A stretch of 64,000 nt of DNA from Bacillus cereus G9842 (GTDB lineage Bacteria; Bacillota; Bacilli; Bacillales; Bacillaceae_G). Of the stretch, positions 38,354 through 46,406 are shown piece after piece. The position numbers and the translations under genes were made by a program. The notes under the pieces are model-generated. The model saw nothing but the letters and a program-made list of their open reading frames with translations. It was not told the origin of the DNA and searched no databases. The DNA lies in contig NC_011772.1 of NCBI RefSeq assembly GCF_000021305.1, forward strand, positions 4,068,001 through 4,132,000, written 5' to 3'. Numbering within the stretch: the first letter of the stretch is position 1; each line of letters opens with the position of its first letter.

Positions 38354-38382
38354 ATTATAATATTGTATATTTATAGAGTCAA
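38354..38382 (-). promoter_or_regulatory. Promoter of the arg operon
   Basis: TTGACT, 17-base spacer, TATAAT on the minus strand. Surrounding A/T-rich palindromes could be ArgR/AhrC sites, but I could not define one. Confidence 0.75.
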
Positions 38383-38540
38383 TTAAATATTTATAAATTT
38401 TTAAATCTAAAAAAACTTAATTTTATTAGAAAAATAATATACTCAACCGAATTTTTATACAAAAATAGTGCATAGTAGTTTTTTTATTTCACTTCAAGTA
38501 CAATAAAACAATACATACGTACATACAGGCGGGGAAAAAT

Positions 38541-38729
38541 ATGAACGAAAAATTAATTGAGAAAATGATTATAAAAAGTTTTCAACAATATCAATGCAGT
38601 CCAATATCAAAAGAAGATCAGGAAATGCTAGTGAAACATATTCAAACGGTGACTCATTCAAATATTGAAATTGATTTATACGAGGAAATTGAGGATATTG
38701 TTTATGATTATGTAACTGGAAAACAATAA
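38541..38729 (+). CDS. yqzH: YqzH-like small protein
   Basis: 62 aa, acidic and helical: MNEKLIEKMIIKSFQQYQCS and EIDLYEEIEDIVYDYVTGKQ. Soluble, function unknown. Assigned from pattern and from position beside yqjQ-yqjP and proI, as in B. subtilis. SD GGCGGGG. Confidence 0.75.
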   Translation: MNEKLIEKMIIKSFQQYQCSPISKEDQEMLVKHIQTVTHSNIEIDLYEEIEDIVYDYVTGKQ

Positions 38730-38730
38730 A

Positions 38731-38764
38731 AAATAGGAGATTTCCATATGGAAATCTCCTATTT
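38731..38764. terminator. Bidirectional terminator
   Basis: Perfect 34-bp palindrome AAATAGGAGATTTCCAT/ATGGAAATCTCCTATTT. Confidence 0.85.
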
Positions 38765-39553
38765 TTTACTTAATGATTTACCTGCTACACGTTCAAATAA
38801 ACCTGGGAATAAAGCATAAAGTTTCGGGCCAATTCCCATCCACTTCGGTAAGTTTACTTCACGTTTTTTCGTGTGCATCGACTTTACGATTTGTTCTGCT
38901 ACGTATGTTGGTTTTAACATGTAACGTCCCATATTCTTTACATATGTACCAGATTGATCCGCTATTTCAAAAAAGTTTGTATCTATCGGACCTGGATTAA
39001 TTGCTGTAACATAAATATCTGTATTGGCTAATTCCATGCGTAAACTATTCGTAAATCCTAATACGGCATGTTTCGTTGCTGCATAAGCACTCGATTTCGG
39101 AGTTGCAATTTTTCCAGCAAGTGAAGCAATATTAATAATATGTCCTTCATTCTTGTTTACCATATAAGGTAGTACCGCTTTCGTACATGCTACTAATCCA
39201 AATACATTTACTTGGAACATATCTTTTACTTCACCCATTGACGCATCTTCAAACGTTTTAAAAATACCAAATCCCGCATTGTTTACTAATATATCAATAC
39301 GTCCCACTTCTTGTAATACCTTTGAAAAAACAGACTGTACTTCCATCTCATCACTTACATCTAATACATAATAATAGCAAGGCGTATTATAAGTTTCTTT
39401 AATTTTGTCTACTAACGCTTGTAGTTTCTCTTCTGTTCGAGCCATTAATACTGGAGTCGCTCCCTGTGCTGCAACTTGCATTGCAACTTGCTCACCAATC
39501 CCACTAGAAGCACCTGTAATGACGATTACTTTATTTTGTAAACGTCCTGTCAT
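38759..39553 (-). CDS. yqjQ: Short-chain dehydrogenase YqjQ
   Basis: 264 aa from the ATG preceded by AGGTGACAGCA (a GTG three codons earlier overlaps that site). Classical SDR: VITGASSGIGEQVA, NNAGFG, catalytic Ser in INIASLAG and YAATKHA (Tyr-x3-Lys). C-terminal KKREVNLPKWMGIGPKLYAL is DltE/YqjQ-like. Substrate unknown. Begins 9 bases after yqjP stops. Confidence 0.87.
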   Translation of the reverse strand: MTGRLQNKVIVITGASSGIGEQVAMQVAAQGATPVLMARTEEKLQALVDKIKETYNTPCYYYVLDVSDEMEVQSVFSKVLQEVGRIDILVNNAGFGIFKTFEDASMGEVKDMFQVNVFGLVACTKAVLPYMVNKNEGHIINIASLAGKIATPKSSAYAATKHAVLGFTNSLRMELANTDIYVTAINPGPIDTNFFEIADQSGTYVKNMGRYMLKPTYVAEQIVKSMHTKKREVNLPKWMGIGPKLYALFPGLFERVAGKSLSKK

Positions 39554-39562
39554 TGCTGTCAC

Positions 39563-40516
39563 CTACTTTGCATAATAAATCAATTGTTGCGATGACTCAT
39601 CAATCATCACTTGTTGATTATATGCTAAATAGTCCAATTGTCCAACCGTTTCTGAAATAGTAAGTGGTAATTGTTCTTTATATAATACCGGAAATAGTTT
39701 TACACATACTTCAAATGCTGTCATTGGTTTTTCCTTTAATAACTCAAGTACTTTAAAAGCACGTGTTTCTTGCTTTTGTAATCTCGTTTCAATAAGTTGT
39801 TTCACATTTAGAACATCTTCCCCATGCCCTGATAAAATGCGTGAAATATTCATTTCGCTTAAACGCTGTAATGTTTGATTATATTGTAGTAATGGGCGTG
39901 CCCGTTCTGTTTGCCCTTCATATGGTGGTTCTAGTATTGGATTCGAAGAAATATGACTAATGAGAGCATCTCCACCAATTAATATTCCATCAGATTCTCT
40001 ATATAAAGAAATATGAGTAGAAGCATGGCCTGGTGTTTCAAGCACTGTAAATCCAGGCAAAGAATTAATACGATCTCCTTCTCTCACAGTATGCGTTAAC
40101 GATCTATTACAAGAATATTTAAGTGTCCTCGTCGTCAATAACGACTCGTCTTTCAAAAATGCTGCTGGCACACCAAACTGTAAGGCCGTCTCTCTAAAAA
40201 ATTCATGATACCGCTTTAAAAATTCTGGATTTTGTGTGATCCAAGGCTCATTCCAAGGATGTCCAATAATATTCGTCTTCTCAGAAAATATATTTAAAAG
40301 TCCACAATGATCTGCATGATGATGCGTAATGACTACTGTTTCAATATCTTCTATCGTATATCCTAATGCACCTAATTGACTTTCTAACGCATTCCTTGCC
40401 TCTTCTGTATTCGTCCCTGTATCAATTAATGTTAATGTCTCCCCCTCAACTAAAAACACATTCACAGTTTCCACTGCAAATGGTACAGGAATCTCCATTC
40501 GGTGAATCGCCGTCAT
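39563..40516 (-). CDS. yqjP: MBL-fold metallohydrolase YqjP
   Basis: 317 aa from ATG (MTAIHRMEIPVPFAVETVNV) with GGGGGG 6 bases upstream. Metal motif THHHADHCGL (HxHxDH), TPGHAST, GGDALIS and LSGHGEDV. The C-terminal about 70 residues form a helical tail with a winged-helix look. Co-transcribed with yqjQ. Substrate unknown (thioesterase- or lactonase-like are options). Confidence 0.87.
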   Translation of the reverse strand: MTAIHRMEIPVPFAVETVNVFLVEGETLTLIDTGTNTEEARNALESQLGALGYTIEDIETVVITHHHADHCGLLNIFSEKTNIIGHPWNEPWITQNPEFLKRYHEFFRETALQFGVPAAFLKDESLLTTRTLKYSCNRSLTHTVREGDRINSLPGFTVLETPGHASTHISLYRESDGILIGGDALISHISSNPILEPPYEGQTERARPLLQYNQTLQRLSEMNISRILSGHGEDVLNVKQLIETRLQKQETRAFKVLELLKEKPMTAFEVCVKLFPVLYKEQLPLTISETVGQLDYLAYNQQVMIDESSQQLIYYAK

Positions 40517-40681
40517 GCTTAGCCCCCCTGTCTCTTTCCGGTTCAAAAATGAATACTTCTTCAGTTTACAACTTCTATATATATTTGTCATTATTTTCAG
40601 ATAAAAAGAGGTGTTTCCTATAAGAAAACGAATGTATGTACATTTATAAGAATTTCTAACCAAAATTAAAGGAGGAACATC

Positions 40682-41521
40682 ATGTCTATTCAAAACATTT
40701 CCTTTCTCGGTGCAGGCTCTATTGCTGAAGCTATTATTGGTGGCTTGTTACATGCAAATGTTGTTAAAGGTGAACAAATTACTGTAAGTAATCGTTCTAA
40801 CGAGACGAGATTACAAGAGCTACATAAAAAATACGGTGTCAAAGGTACTCATAATAAAAAAGAATTACTTACTGATGCAAATATTCTTTTTCTAGCAATG
40901 AAACCAAAGGATGTTGCAGAGGCGCTTACCCCTTTTAAAGAATACATAAATAATAACGTGCTTATTATTTCATTACTAGCAGGTGTTTCTACTCACTCAA
41001 TTAGAAAACTACTTCAAAAAGACGTTCCAATTATTCGTGCAATGCCAAATACATCCGCAGCCATTCTAAAATCAGCTACCGCTATCTCCCCTTCAAAACA
41101 TGCAACAGCGGAACATATTCGCACTGCAACATCTTTATTTGAAACGATCGGTCTCGTCTCTGTTGTAGAGGAAGATGATATGCATGCTGTCACTGCATTA
41201 TCCGGAAGTGGACCTGCTTATATTTATTACGTAGTGGAAGCTATGGAAGAAGCTGCAAAAAAAATTGGTTTAAAAGAAGATGTTGCAAAATCACTTATTC
41301 TTCAAACGATGATTGGTGCTGCTGAAATGCTAAAAGCAAGTGACAAGCACCCTTCTATTTTGCGAAAGGAAATTACTTCTCCTGGTGGAACTACCGAAGC
41401 AGGTATTGAAGTATTACAAGAACATGAATTTCAACAAGCACTTATTTCTTGTATTACACAGGCAACGGAACGATCACATAATCTTGGAAAAACATTAGAA
41501 CAACTAACAAAAGAAAAATAG
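40682..41521 (+). CDS. proI: Pyrroline-5-carboxylate reductase
   Basis: 279 aa. NADPH fold SFLGAGSIAEAIIGGLLHAN, FLAMKPKDV, IRAMPNTSAAI, ALSGSGPAYIYYVVEAMEEA and the C-terminal TSPGGTTEAGIEVL that marks P5C reductases. Final step of proline synthesis. The symbol follows position next to yqjP/yqjQ; proC-type function is clear either way. SD AAAGGAGG. Confidence 0.93.
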   Translation: MSIQNISFLGAGSIAEAIIGGLLHANVVKGEQITVSNRSNETRLQELHKKYGVKGTHNKKELLTDANILFLAMKPKDVAEALTPFKEYINNNVLIISLLAGVSTHSIRKLLQKDVPIIRAMPNTSAAILKSATAISPSKHATAEHIRTATSLFETIGLVSVVEEDDMHAVTALSGSGPAYIYYVVEAMEEAAKKIGLKEDVAKSLILQTMIGAAEMLKASDKHPSILRKEITSPGGTTEAGIEVLQEHEFQQALISCITQATERSHNLGKTLEQLTKEK

Positions 41522-41555
41522 AAAAAGGAGCTCAAATAAACTTGAGCTCCTTTTT
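41522..41555. terminator. Terminator of proI
   Basis: AAAAAGGAGCTCAA / TTGAGCTCCTTTTT, 6-base loop; may also serve sdaAA. Confidence 0.88.
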
Positions 41556-41567
41556 CTATTTTTACAC

Positions 41568-42446
41568 TTAGTTATTGTTCTTCCCAAAAATCTCTTCTTG
41601 CAGGCGACGACCAGTCGGCGTTGCTGCAAGTCCACCTTCTGCTGTTTCACGAAGTGCTACTGGCATCGTTTGTCCAATTCTAAACATTGCCTCAATTACT
41701 TCATCACATGGAATTGTACTCGTTACACCAGCTAATGCTAAATCTGCTGAAATCATCGCATTCGCAGCTCCTGCTGCATTACGTTTTACACAAGGCACTT
41801 CTACAAGTCCTGCAACAGGATCGCACACTAAACCAAGCATGTTCTTTAATGAAATTGCCATCGCTGTAGCTGCTTGATCTTGTGTTCCACCAGCCATCTC
41901 AACTGCAGCTGCAGCCGCCATTCCACTTGCTGAACCAACTTCAGCTTGGCATCCTCCTGCCGCACCAGAAATACAAGCATTATTCGCAACAACCATACCG
42001 AAAGCTCCTGCTGTAAATAAGAACTCAATCATTTCTTCACGTGTAGGCTGCAATTTTTCTCTTAGTGCAAATAGTACACCTGGCACTGTTCCAGCAGACC
42101 CTGCTGTTGGTGTTGCACAAATAATTCCCATCGCTGCGTTTACTTCATTTGTTGCAACAGCTTTGCTTACTGCATCCAAAATCGTATCTCCAGATAAGCC
42201 TTTTCCACTCTTCATATACGCTTGAACTTTTACAGCATCTCCACCAGTTAAACCAGTTGGTGATTTCACGCCGCGAATACCACGTTCTACTGCTTGTTCC
42301 ATCACGACTAAGTTCTTTTCCATACCAGCAATTACTTCTTCACGTGAAATACGTCTTGTTTCCATTTCACATTGAATCATAATTTCTGCGATTTTTACAT
42401 TTTGTTCTTTAGCTTGCGCCACTAGTTCCGCTGCGTTCCGAAACAT
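41568..42446 (-). CDS. sdaAA: L-serine dehydratase, alpha subunit
   Basis: 292 aa from ATG (MFRNAAELVAQAKEQNVKIA) with GGGGGG upstream. Iron-sulfur L-serine ammonia-lyase: SPTGLTGGDAVKV, GIICATPTAGSAGTVPG, NACISGAAGGCQAEVGSASG and GLVCDPVAGLVEVPCVKRN carry the cluster Cys. Converts serine to pyruvate and ammonia with SdaAB. 18 bases after sdaAB. Confidence 0.94.
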   Translation of the reverse strand: MFRNAAELVAQAKEQNVKIAEIMIQCEMETRRISREEVIAGMEKNLVVMEQAVERGIRGVKSPTGLTGGDAVKVQAYMKSGKGLSGDTILDAVSKAVATNEVNAAMGIICATPTAGSAGTVPGVLFALREKLQPTREEMIEFLFTAGAFGMVVANNACISGAAGGCQAEVGSASGMAAAAAVEMAGGTQDQAATAMAISLKNMLGLVCDPVAGLVEVPCVKRNAAGAANAMISADLALAGVTSTIPCDEVIEAMFRIGQTMPVALRETAEGGLAATPTGRRLQEEIFGKNNN

Positions 42447-42464
42447 GGTGTGTCCCCCCTGCAA

Positions 42465-43124
42465 TTAATCCATAATAGTTACTTGACAAATATTTTGTTG
42501 CGCTTTTATTTCTTCAATCACTTCATCTGCTAATAATTCATCTGTTTCAATAACCATAAGCGCTCTTCTTCCTTTTTCTTTACGAGAAACACTCATTGTA
42601 CTAATGTTAATCTCGTGTGTAGCAAGGATTGAAGCCACCGCTGCAATAGCACCAAAGCGATCGTTATTTACAATAAGTAGTGCTGGACTTGTGCCTGATA
42701 ATTGAAGATCGAATCCGTTTAATTCTACAACTTCAATTTTACCGCCACCAATTGAGCAAGCAACAACTTCAATTTCTTCTTCACCTTTATACAAACGAAT
42801 TCTTGCTGTATTTGGGTGAGGTGCATTGGCATCTTCTTCAATGAATTCCACTTCAATTCCGCGCTCTTTTGCTATTTCTAGCGCCTCTGGAATACGTAAG
42901 TCATCTGTTTCAAATCCCAATATTCCACCGATTAGTGCTACATCGGTACCATGCCCTCGATACGTCTTTGCAAATGATCCATATAACGAAATGCTTACTC
43001 TTTCTGGTTCATGACGAAACAGCTGGCGAGCAACTTGCCCCATTCTTGCCGCGCCTGCTGTATGTGAACTTGATGGTCCAATCATAACTGGACCGATAAT
43101 ATCAAATACTGAGCGATACTTCAT
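42465..43124 (-). CDS. sdaAB: L-serine dehydratase, beta subunit
   Basis: 219 aa (second of two ATGs, better spaced from GGGGGAG). KYRSVFDIIGPVMIGPSSSH and TAGAARMGQVAR open the domain. C-terminal ACT domain about 148-215 (ALLIVNNDRFGAIAAVASIL, then ATHEINISTMSVSR), the likely serine-sensing part. First functional gene of sdaAB-sdaAA; a split small membrane gene lies upstream. Confidence 0.94.
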   Translation of the reverse strand: MKYRSVFDIIGPVMIGPSSSHTAGAARMGQVARQLFRHEPERVSISLYGSFAKTYRGHGTDVALIGGILGFETDDLRIPEALEIAKERGIEVEFIEEDANAPHPNTARIRLYKGEEEIEVVACSIGGGKIEVVELNGFDLQLSGTSPALLIVNNDRFGAIAAVASILATHEINISTMSVSRKEKGRRALMVIETDELLADEVIEEIKAQQNICQVTIMD

Positions 43125-43172
43125 CATAACTCCCCCTAAACCTCTATGAAAAAAATTTATTCTACTATTCTA

Positions 43173-43319
43173 TTAAGCTGCTACATCTGTCGCTTTTCCA
43201 GTTGTACCACGAATTTGTTCTGCTGTATGAATTGGATAATTTTTGAATAAAAGTAATCCAATATAACCTGAAATAATACCAGTTATCATAATACATAAGA
43301 ATCTTAGTATTATTTTCAT
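43173..43319 (-). pseudogene. Second half of a split small membrane gene
   Basis: 48 codons: MKIILRFLCIMITGIISGYI, then GLLLFKNYPIHTAEQIRGTT and GKATDVAA. One membrane helix and a polar tail. The ATG overlaps the stop of the preceding frame (TAATG) and lacks its own ribosome site. Adding one T to the T7 run just before would fuse both halves into one 87-residue, two-helix protein. Either a frameshifted gene or a translationally coupled pair; family not recognised. Confidence 0.5.
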
Positions 43320-43435
43320 TAAAAAAATGATATAAGATAATCCACAATAAAGTCTGGTAGCAATCCAAAGTTTAACACAGAAGCCATTGCAAGCATAGCA
43401 TAAACAAGTGATATCTTTCCTATTATAATTCTCAT
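43319..43435 (-). pseudogene. First half of a split small membrane gene
   Basis: 38 codons: MRIIIGKISLVYAMLAMASV, then LNFGLLPDFIVDYLISFF, ending at TAA right after a run of seven T. One membrane helix. The weak ribosome site GAGAG precedes the ATG. See the second half for the fusion argument. Confidence 0.45.
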
Positions 43436-43750
43436 GTTACTCTCTCATGGTTTAGTCAACTTCACTTGTTACGATAATAACTAAAAAGCATGTGACTTAT
43501 CATAAATTATAATCTGCCCTCATTATAGCTTGTTTTTTATAAAACGCTTACTTTTGTTGAATTTTAAAAGTTCTGAATAAAAGTCCATTCCTGCTATTTG
43601 TATCACTTGTATGTCATCTGACTTATATAACAGTTTTTCTAAATAATCATTATTTCGTATTTTTATCGTATATATTCAAACCATTCTAATTTTCTGTATC
43701 ATCCAAGTATAAGCATAAAATAATAACAGTTTTATTTTTAAATTTTTTTA
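43436..43750. other. Gene-free A/T-rich stretch
   Basis: No ORF with a ribosome site was found. A minus-strand TATAAT (43522-43527) could be the -10 of the split gene/sdaAB unit, but the -35 is poor. Confidence 0.5.
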
Positions 43751-43787
43751 GACATAAAAAAATGGTAACCCATCGTTACCATTTTTT
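43751..43787 (-). terminator. Terminator of rnz
   Basis: AAAAAATGGTAAC-CCATC-GTTACCATTTTTT, 10 bases after the rnz stop. Confidence 0.85.
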
Positions 43788-43796
43788 ACAAAATTA

Positions 43797-44720
43797 TCAT
43801 TTTTCTACTGGGAATGATTTCAAATCTGTCGCTATTTCTGTATTAGAAAACAACTCTCTTGCCTCTTTCAATAATTCCTTATATGTATCTCCTTGATAGC
43901 GAGAACTAATGTGAGTTAAGATTAATCGCTTCGCATTTGCCTGAAGTGCAATGCTCGCAGCTTGCTTAGATGTGGAATGAAAATAATCATGCGCTTGTTG
44001 CTCATCTTCTGCTGCGAAAGTCGCTTCATGGACAAGTACATCTGCATCTTGCGCAAGCTCCCTACTCGCTTCGCAATATCGCGTATCACCTAAGATAGTA
44101 ATAATTCTTCCTTTTTGAGGTGGGCCGATAAACTCATTTCCATTTAATATCGTGCCATCCTCTAATTCAACTACTTCTCCATCTTTTAAACGTTTAAAGA
44201 TTGGACCTGGTTTCACACCCATCTCAAGCAATTTATCAACTAAAAGAGCACCTTGTATATCTTTCTCTACAATACGATATCCAAAACATTCTATACCGTG
44301 TGACAATCTTTTCGTTTCTACATAAAATTCATTATCTTCAAATACGGTACCTTCTTCTGTTATCTCCACAACTTCAAGTGGATATTTCACATGTGTCGTA
44401 CTTACCGATAATGCCACTTCAATAAATTGTTTAATTCCTTTCGGTCCATACACCGTTAAAGGCGTAGTTCCTCCTTGAAATGAACGGCTACCTAATAAAC
44501 CAGGCAATCCAAAAATATGATCGCCATGTAAATGCGTAATAAATATTTTTTCAATGCGGCGCGGACGTACCGATGTATGTAATATTTGATGTTGCGTGGC
44601 CTCGCCACAATCAAATAACCAAGTCTGTCCTCGTTCTTCTAACAATTGTAAAGCAATTGCTGAAACGTTCCTTCCTTTTGAAGGAACACCTGCACCAGTT
44701 CCTAAAAATACAAATTCCAC
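43797..44720 (-). CDS. rnz: Ribonuclease Z
   Basis: 307 aa from GTG (SD GGAGG). tRNA 3' endonuclease of the beta-lactamase fold: [34 protein letters not shown] (Zn ligands), [16 protein letters not shown], and [10 protein letters not shown] near the C-terminus. Processes CCA-less tRNA precursors. Corresponds to yqjK in B. subtilis. Confidence 0.94.
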   Translation of the reverse strand: MEFVFLGTGAGVPSKGRNVSAIALQLLEERGQTWLFDCGEATQHQILHTSVRPRRIEKIFITHLHGDHIFGLPGLLGSRSFQGGTTPLTVYGPKGIKQFIEVALSVSTTHVKYPLEVVEITEEGTVFEDNEFYVETKRLSHGIECFGYRIVEKDIQGALLVDKLLEMGVKPGPIFKRLKDGEVVELEDGTILNGNEFIGPPQKGRIITILGDTRYCEASRELAQDADVLVHEATFAAEDEQQAHDYFHSTSKQAASIALQANAKRLILTHISSRYQGDTYKELLKEARELFSNTEIATDLKSFPVEK

Positions 44721-44822
44721 TTTCTTTCCTCCAGCTCTAAATATACTCTATCTCTCATCTTACGGAATGTTATTTCAAATGGCAAATCGAATTTACATAA
44801 CCAATCATCTAGACAACTATAT

Positions 44823-44865
44823 AACACGAACGTTATACTTAAAAAATTTACCAATCGTTCGTGTT
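44823..44865. promoter_or_regulatory. Inverted repeat before a hypothetical gene
   Basis: AACACGAACG-N23-CGTTCGTGTT, perfect 10-bp arms, between the divergent rnz and the gene at 44910. Could be an operator pair or an RNA hairpin. Confidence 0.45.
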
Positions 44866-44909
44866 TTGTGGTAAAATAATTATACTACATTTTAAGGGAG
44901 CGTTTTATT

Positions 44910-45161
44910 ATGAAAGAAGTATTTCGTTTACAAACTGATTTTTCATCTTCATTTGATCGCTGGGTAAGTTCTTTCGTGTCTGATCACCCAGCACAATTAG
45001 AATGGACAACTTTAAAGGAATTAATCCATGAATATACAACATCACATACAAATGATACGTTACCAGCATATATTTCTTCAGCTTTAACATATTACGCCCA
45101 ACGCGTTTCAACTACAAACAGTTCAGAGATTGTTATTTTTGAAAACCCTACAATCTCGTAA
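44910..45161 (+). CDS. Uncharacterised small protein
   Basis: 83 aa, soluble, not recognised. MKEVFRLQTDFSSSFDRWVS, then WTTLKELIHEYTTSH and AYISSALTYYAQRV. Mostly helical, no membrane segment or metal motif. Good SD (AAGGGAG), own terminator, and a 10-bp-arm inverted repeat upstream. Function unknown. Confidence 0.65.
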   Translation: MKEVFRLQTDFSSSFDRWVSSFVSDHPAQLEWTTLKELIHEYTTSHTNDTLPAYISSALTYYAQRVSTTNSSEIVIFENPTIS

Positions 45162-45169
45162 TCTATAAT

Positions 45170-45197
45170 AAAAAAGCACTGGTTACAGTGCTTTTTT
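45170..45197. terminator. Bidirectional terminator
   Basis: AAAAAAGCACT / AGTGCTTTTTT, 6-base loop. Confidence 0.87.
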
Positions 45198-45735
45198 ATT
45201 TATACTTATTTAACAAATGATCATATTCCGTCCAAAAGTCGGTATACATACTTCGCTCAAGCTCATTTAAAATTATCTTTTCACTTGATTTATTAAATAA
45301 TTCTTTTGCTTGTAGTGCAAAAGAAACAATTTGTTTTCTATATTCATTTTCATTCAATTCTATATGAAGCCCTTCATAGTATATAGCCTTTTGATCAGTA
45401 GAAATAACTTTGACAAAATCCTTTAAAACCACATTTTCACCTATATGGTTTATAGTCCAATGAATTGAAATTGGGCATCCTAACATGAGCATAGTGCCAC
45501 ATCCGTGCAAAATAAGCCCCTCTTCATTTTCAATATCACAAATATATTCTTTATCTAAAGTTCGTAACAGAGCTAAAGCTGATTCACTTATTCCCCATTC
45601 CTCATCCATACCTGTCCGCGTAATAATCGTTCCATCCACATTTAAATAAATTTCCCCGTGAGAACATAAATCTTCCTGCTCATTAAACAACCACTTTTGA
45701 TTCTCAATATTTATAATAAAATTTTGTGGTACCAT
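45196..45735 (-). CDS. Uncharacterised protein
   Basis: 179 aa from the ATG with AAAGGGG upstream (MVPQNFIINIENQKWLFNEQ). Contains SHGEIYLNVDGTIITRTGMD, EEWGISESALALLRTL, and GLILHGCGTMLMLGCPISIH WTINH, then a helical C-terminus (KELFNKSSEKIILNELERSM). No signal peptide, helix anchor or catalytic motif recognised. Looks like a cytoplasmic, possibly immunity-like or binding protein, but there is no evidence for that beyond the fold impression. Confidence 0.65.
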   Translation of the reverse strand: MVPQNFIINIENQKWLFNEQEDLCSHGEIYLNVDGTIITRTGMDEEWGISESALALLRTLDKEYICDIENEEGLILHGCGTMLMLGCPISIHWTINHIGENVVLKDFVKVISTDQKAIYYEGLHIELNENEYRKQIVSFALQAKELFNKSSEKIILNELERSMYTDFWTEYDHLLNKYK

Positions 45736-45858
45736 TACAAATTCCCCTTTTATAAAAATATTTATTTTCCACATTATTTATAATTAATATCATGTATTTC
45801 ATCCCATATATCTATTATAAATCCATTTAATATTTTAAAAACACAGATAAAAAAGATA

Positions 45859-45887
45859 TTGACACTACGATTTTACAGTGCTAACAT
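45859..45887 (+). promoter_or_regulatory. Promoter of the mgtA leader
   Basis: TTGACA, 17-base spacer, TAACAT; transcription would start near 45894, just before the M-box. Confidence 0.72.
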
Positions 45888-45907
45888 TCAACATGTAATT
45901 GAATATG

Positions 45908-46066
45908 GTCTCTGTTAGGTGAGGCTCCTGTATAGAGAAACGCTGCTGCCCAAAAATGTCGAGAGACGCCAATGGGTCAACAGGAAAGGTCGGAATGAAG
46001 GCCTTTTTTAACGTAGCTGGTTTCAGTACCTATGCTATACAGTGCTAAAACTCAACGAGGGAGAGG
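45908..46066 (+). ncRNA. M-box Mg2+ riboswitch (ykoK leader)
   Basis: Conserved blocks nearly identical to the B. subtilis ykoK aptamer: GTTAGGTGAGGCTCCTGTAT, ACGCTGCTGCCCAAAAATGT, GACGCCAATGGGTCAACAG, GTAGCTGG, CCTATGCTATACAGTGCTAA and CTCAACGA. Binds Mg2+; high Mg2+ should stop expression of the downstream Mg2+ ATPase. The bases AAAGGTC (45985-45991) are complementary to the 5' arm of the terminator below, a possible antiterminator. Confidence 0.96.
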
Positions 46067-46069
46067 TGC

Positions 46070-46207
46070 ATGTATTTTGTCATACACAAAAACTGTTTTT
46101 ATTTATGTCTACTAGCAGTCTTTGTTGTGGACTCTTTTAACTGCGAATTCAGACCTTTACTCGTTTTGAGTAAAGGTCTTTTTACGTCTATATGCACCTT
46201 ACTATGA
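46070..46207 (+). CDS. Putative 45-aa leader peptide overlapping the M-box terminator
   Basis: ATG with GGAG 6 bases upstream; 45 codons, MYFVIHKNCFYLCLLAVFVV, then DSFNCEFRPLLVLSKGLFTS and ICTLL. One hydrophobic segment. Its ribosome site (46060-46063) overlaps the 3' strand of M-box helix P1, and the ORF runs through the whole terminator hairpin. Translation is not demonstrated; a chance ORF of this length is possible. Confidence 0.35.
   Translation: MYFVIHKNCFYLCLLAVFVVDSFNCEFRPLLVLSKGLFTSICTLL
46151..46185 (+). terminator. M-box terminator
   Basis: Perfect 12-bp stem AGACCTTTACTC/GAGTAAAGGTCT, 5-base loop, then TTTTTA. Confidence 0.9.
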
Positions 46208-46247
46208 AACAAACATAGCATATTCAGAAACTACTAAATTGTACGGA

Positions 46248-46344
46248 GGTGAGGAACAGTTGGCAATTGATGATTCGGCCCAGATACCCATACGTTTTAC
46301 ATTCATATTTCATCATGTAGGTAGGAAAGAAACTGTTCCTCACC
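46248..46344 (+). repeat. 14-bp perfect inverted repeat in the mgtA leader
   Basis: GGTGAGGAACAGTT at 46248-46261 and AACTGTTCCTCACC at 46331-46344, 69 bases apart, beyond the terminator. The left arm covers the ribosome site and start of a small ORF. Confidence 0.8.
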
Positions 46345-46355
46345 ATTTCAAATAG
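46260..46355 (+). CDS. Putative 31-aa leader peptide before mgtA
   Basis: TTG start 5 bases after GGAGGTGAGG. 31 codons: MAIDDSAQIPIRFTFIFHHV, then GRKETVPHHFK. The 14-bp inverted repeat pairs its initiation region with codons 24-28. It stops 20 bases before a hairpin that hides the mgtA ribosome site. Position recalls MgtL-type leader peptides, with no sequence similarity claimed. Expression is not demonstrated. Confidence 0.35.
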   Translation: MAIDDSAQIPIRFTFIFHHVGRKETVPHHFK

Positions 46356-46375
46356 TTAGTTAGGTAACAGATTGT

Positions 46376-46400
46376 TTCCTCCTTCATGACAGAGGAGGAA
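46376..46400 (+). promoter_or_regulatory. Hairpin sequestering the mgtA ribosome site
   Basis: TTCCTCCT (46376-46383) pairs perfectly with AGGAGGAA (46393-46400), the mgtA Shine-Dalgarno; 9-base loop. Confidence 0.65.
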
Positions 46401-46406
46401 CTACCG

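Noticed and set aside
38354..38402. ArgR box at the argC promoter
   Set aside because: A/T-rich half-palindromes are present but none matches the consensus well enough to call by eye.
43165..43368. 67-codon minus-strand ORF MDCYQTLLWI
   Set aside because: Out of frame with the two small membrane ORFs and lacking a ribosome site; the split-gene reading explains the region better.
46386..46406. Upstream ATG as mgtA start
   Set aside because: It lies in the loop of the hairpin and lacks a ribosome site; the ATG at 46407 follows GAGGAGGAA at normal spacing.
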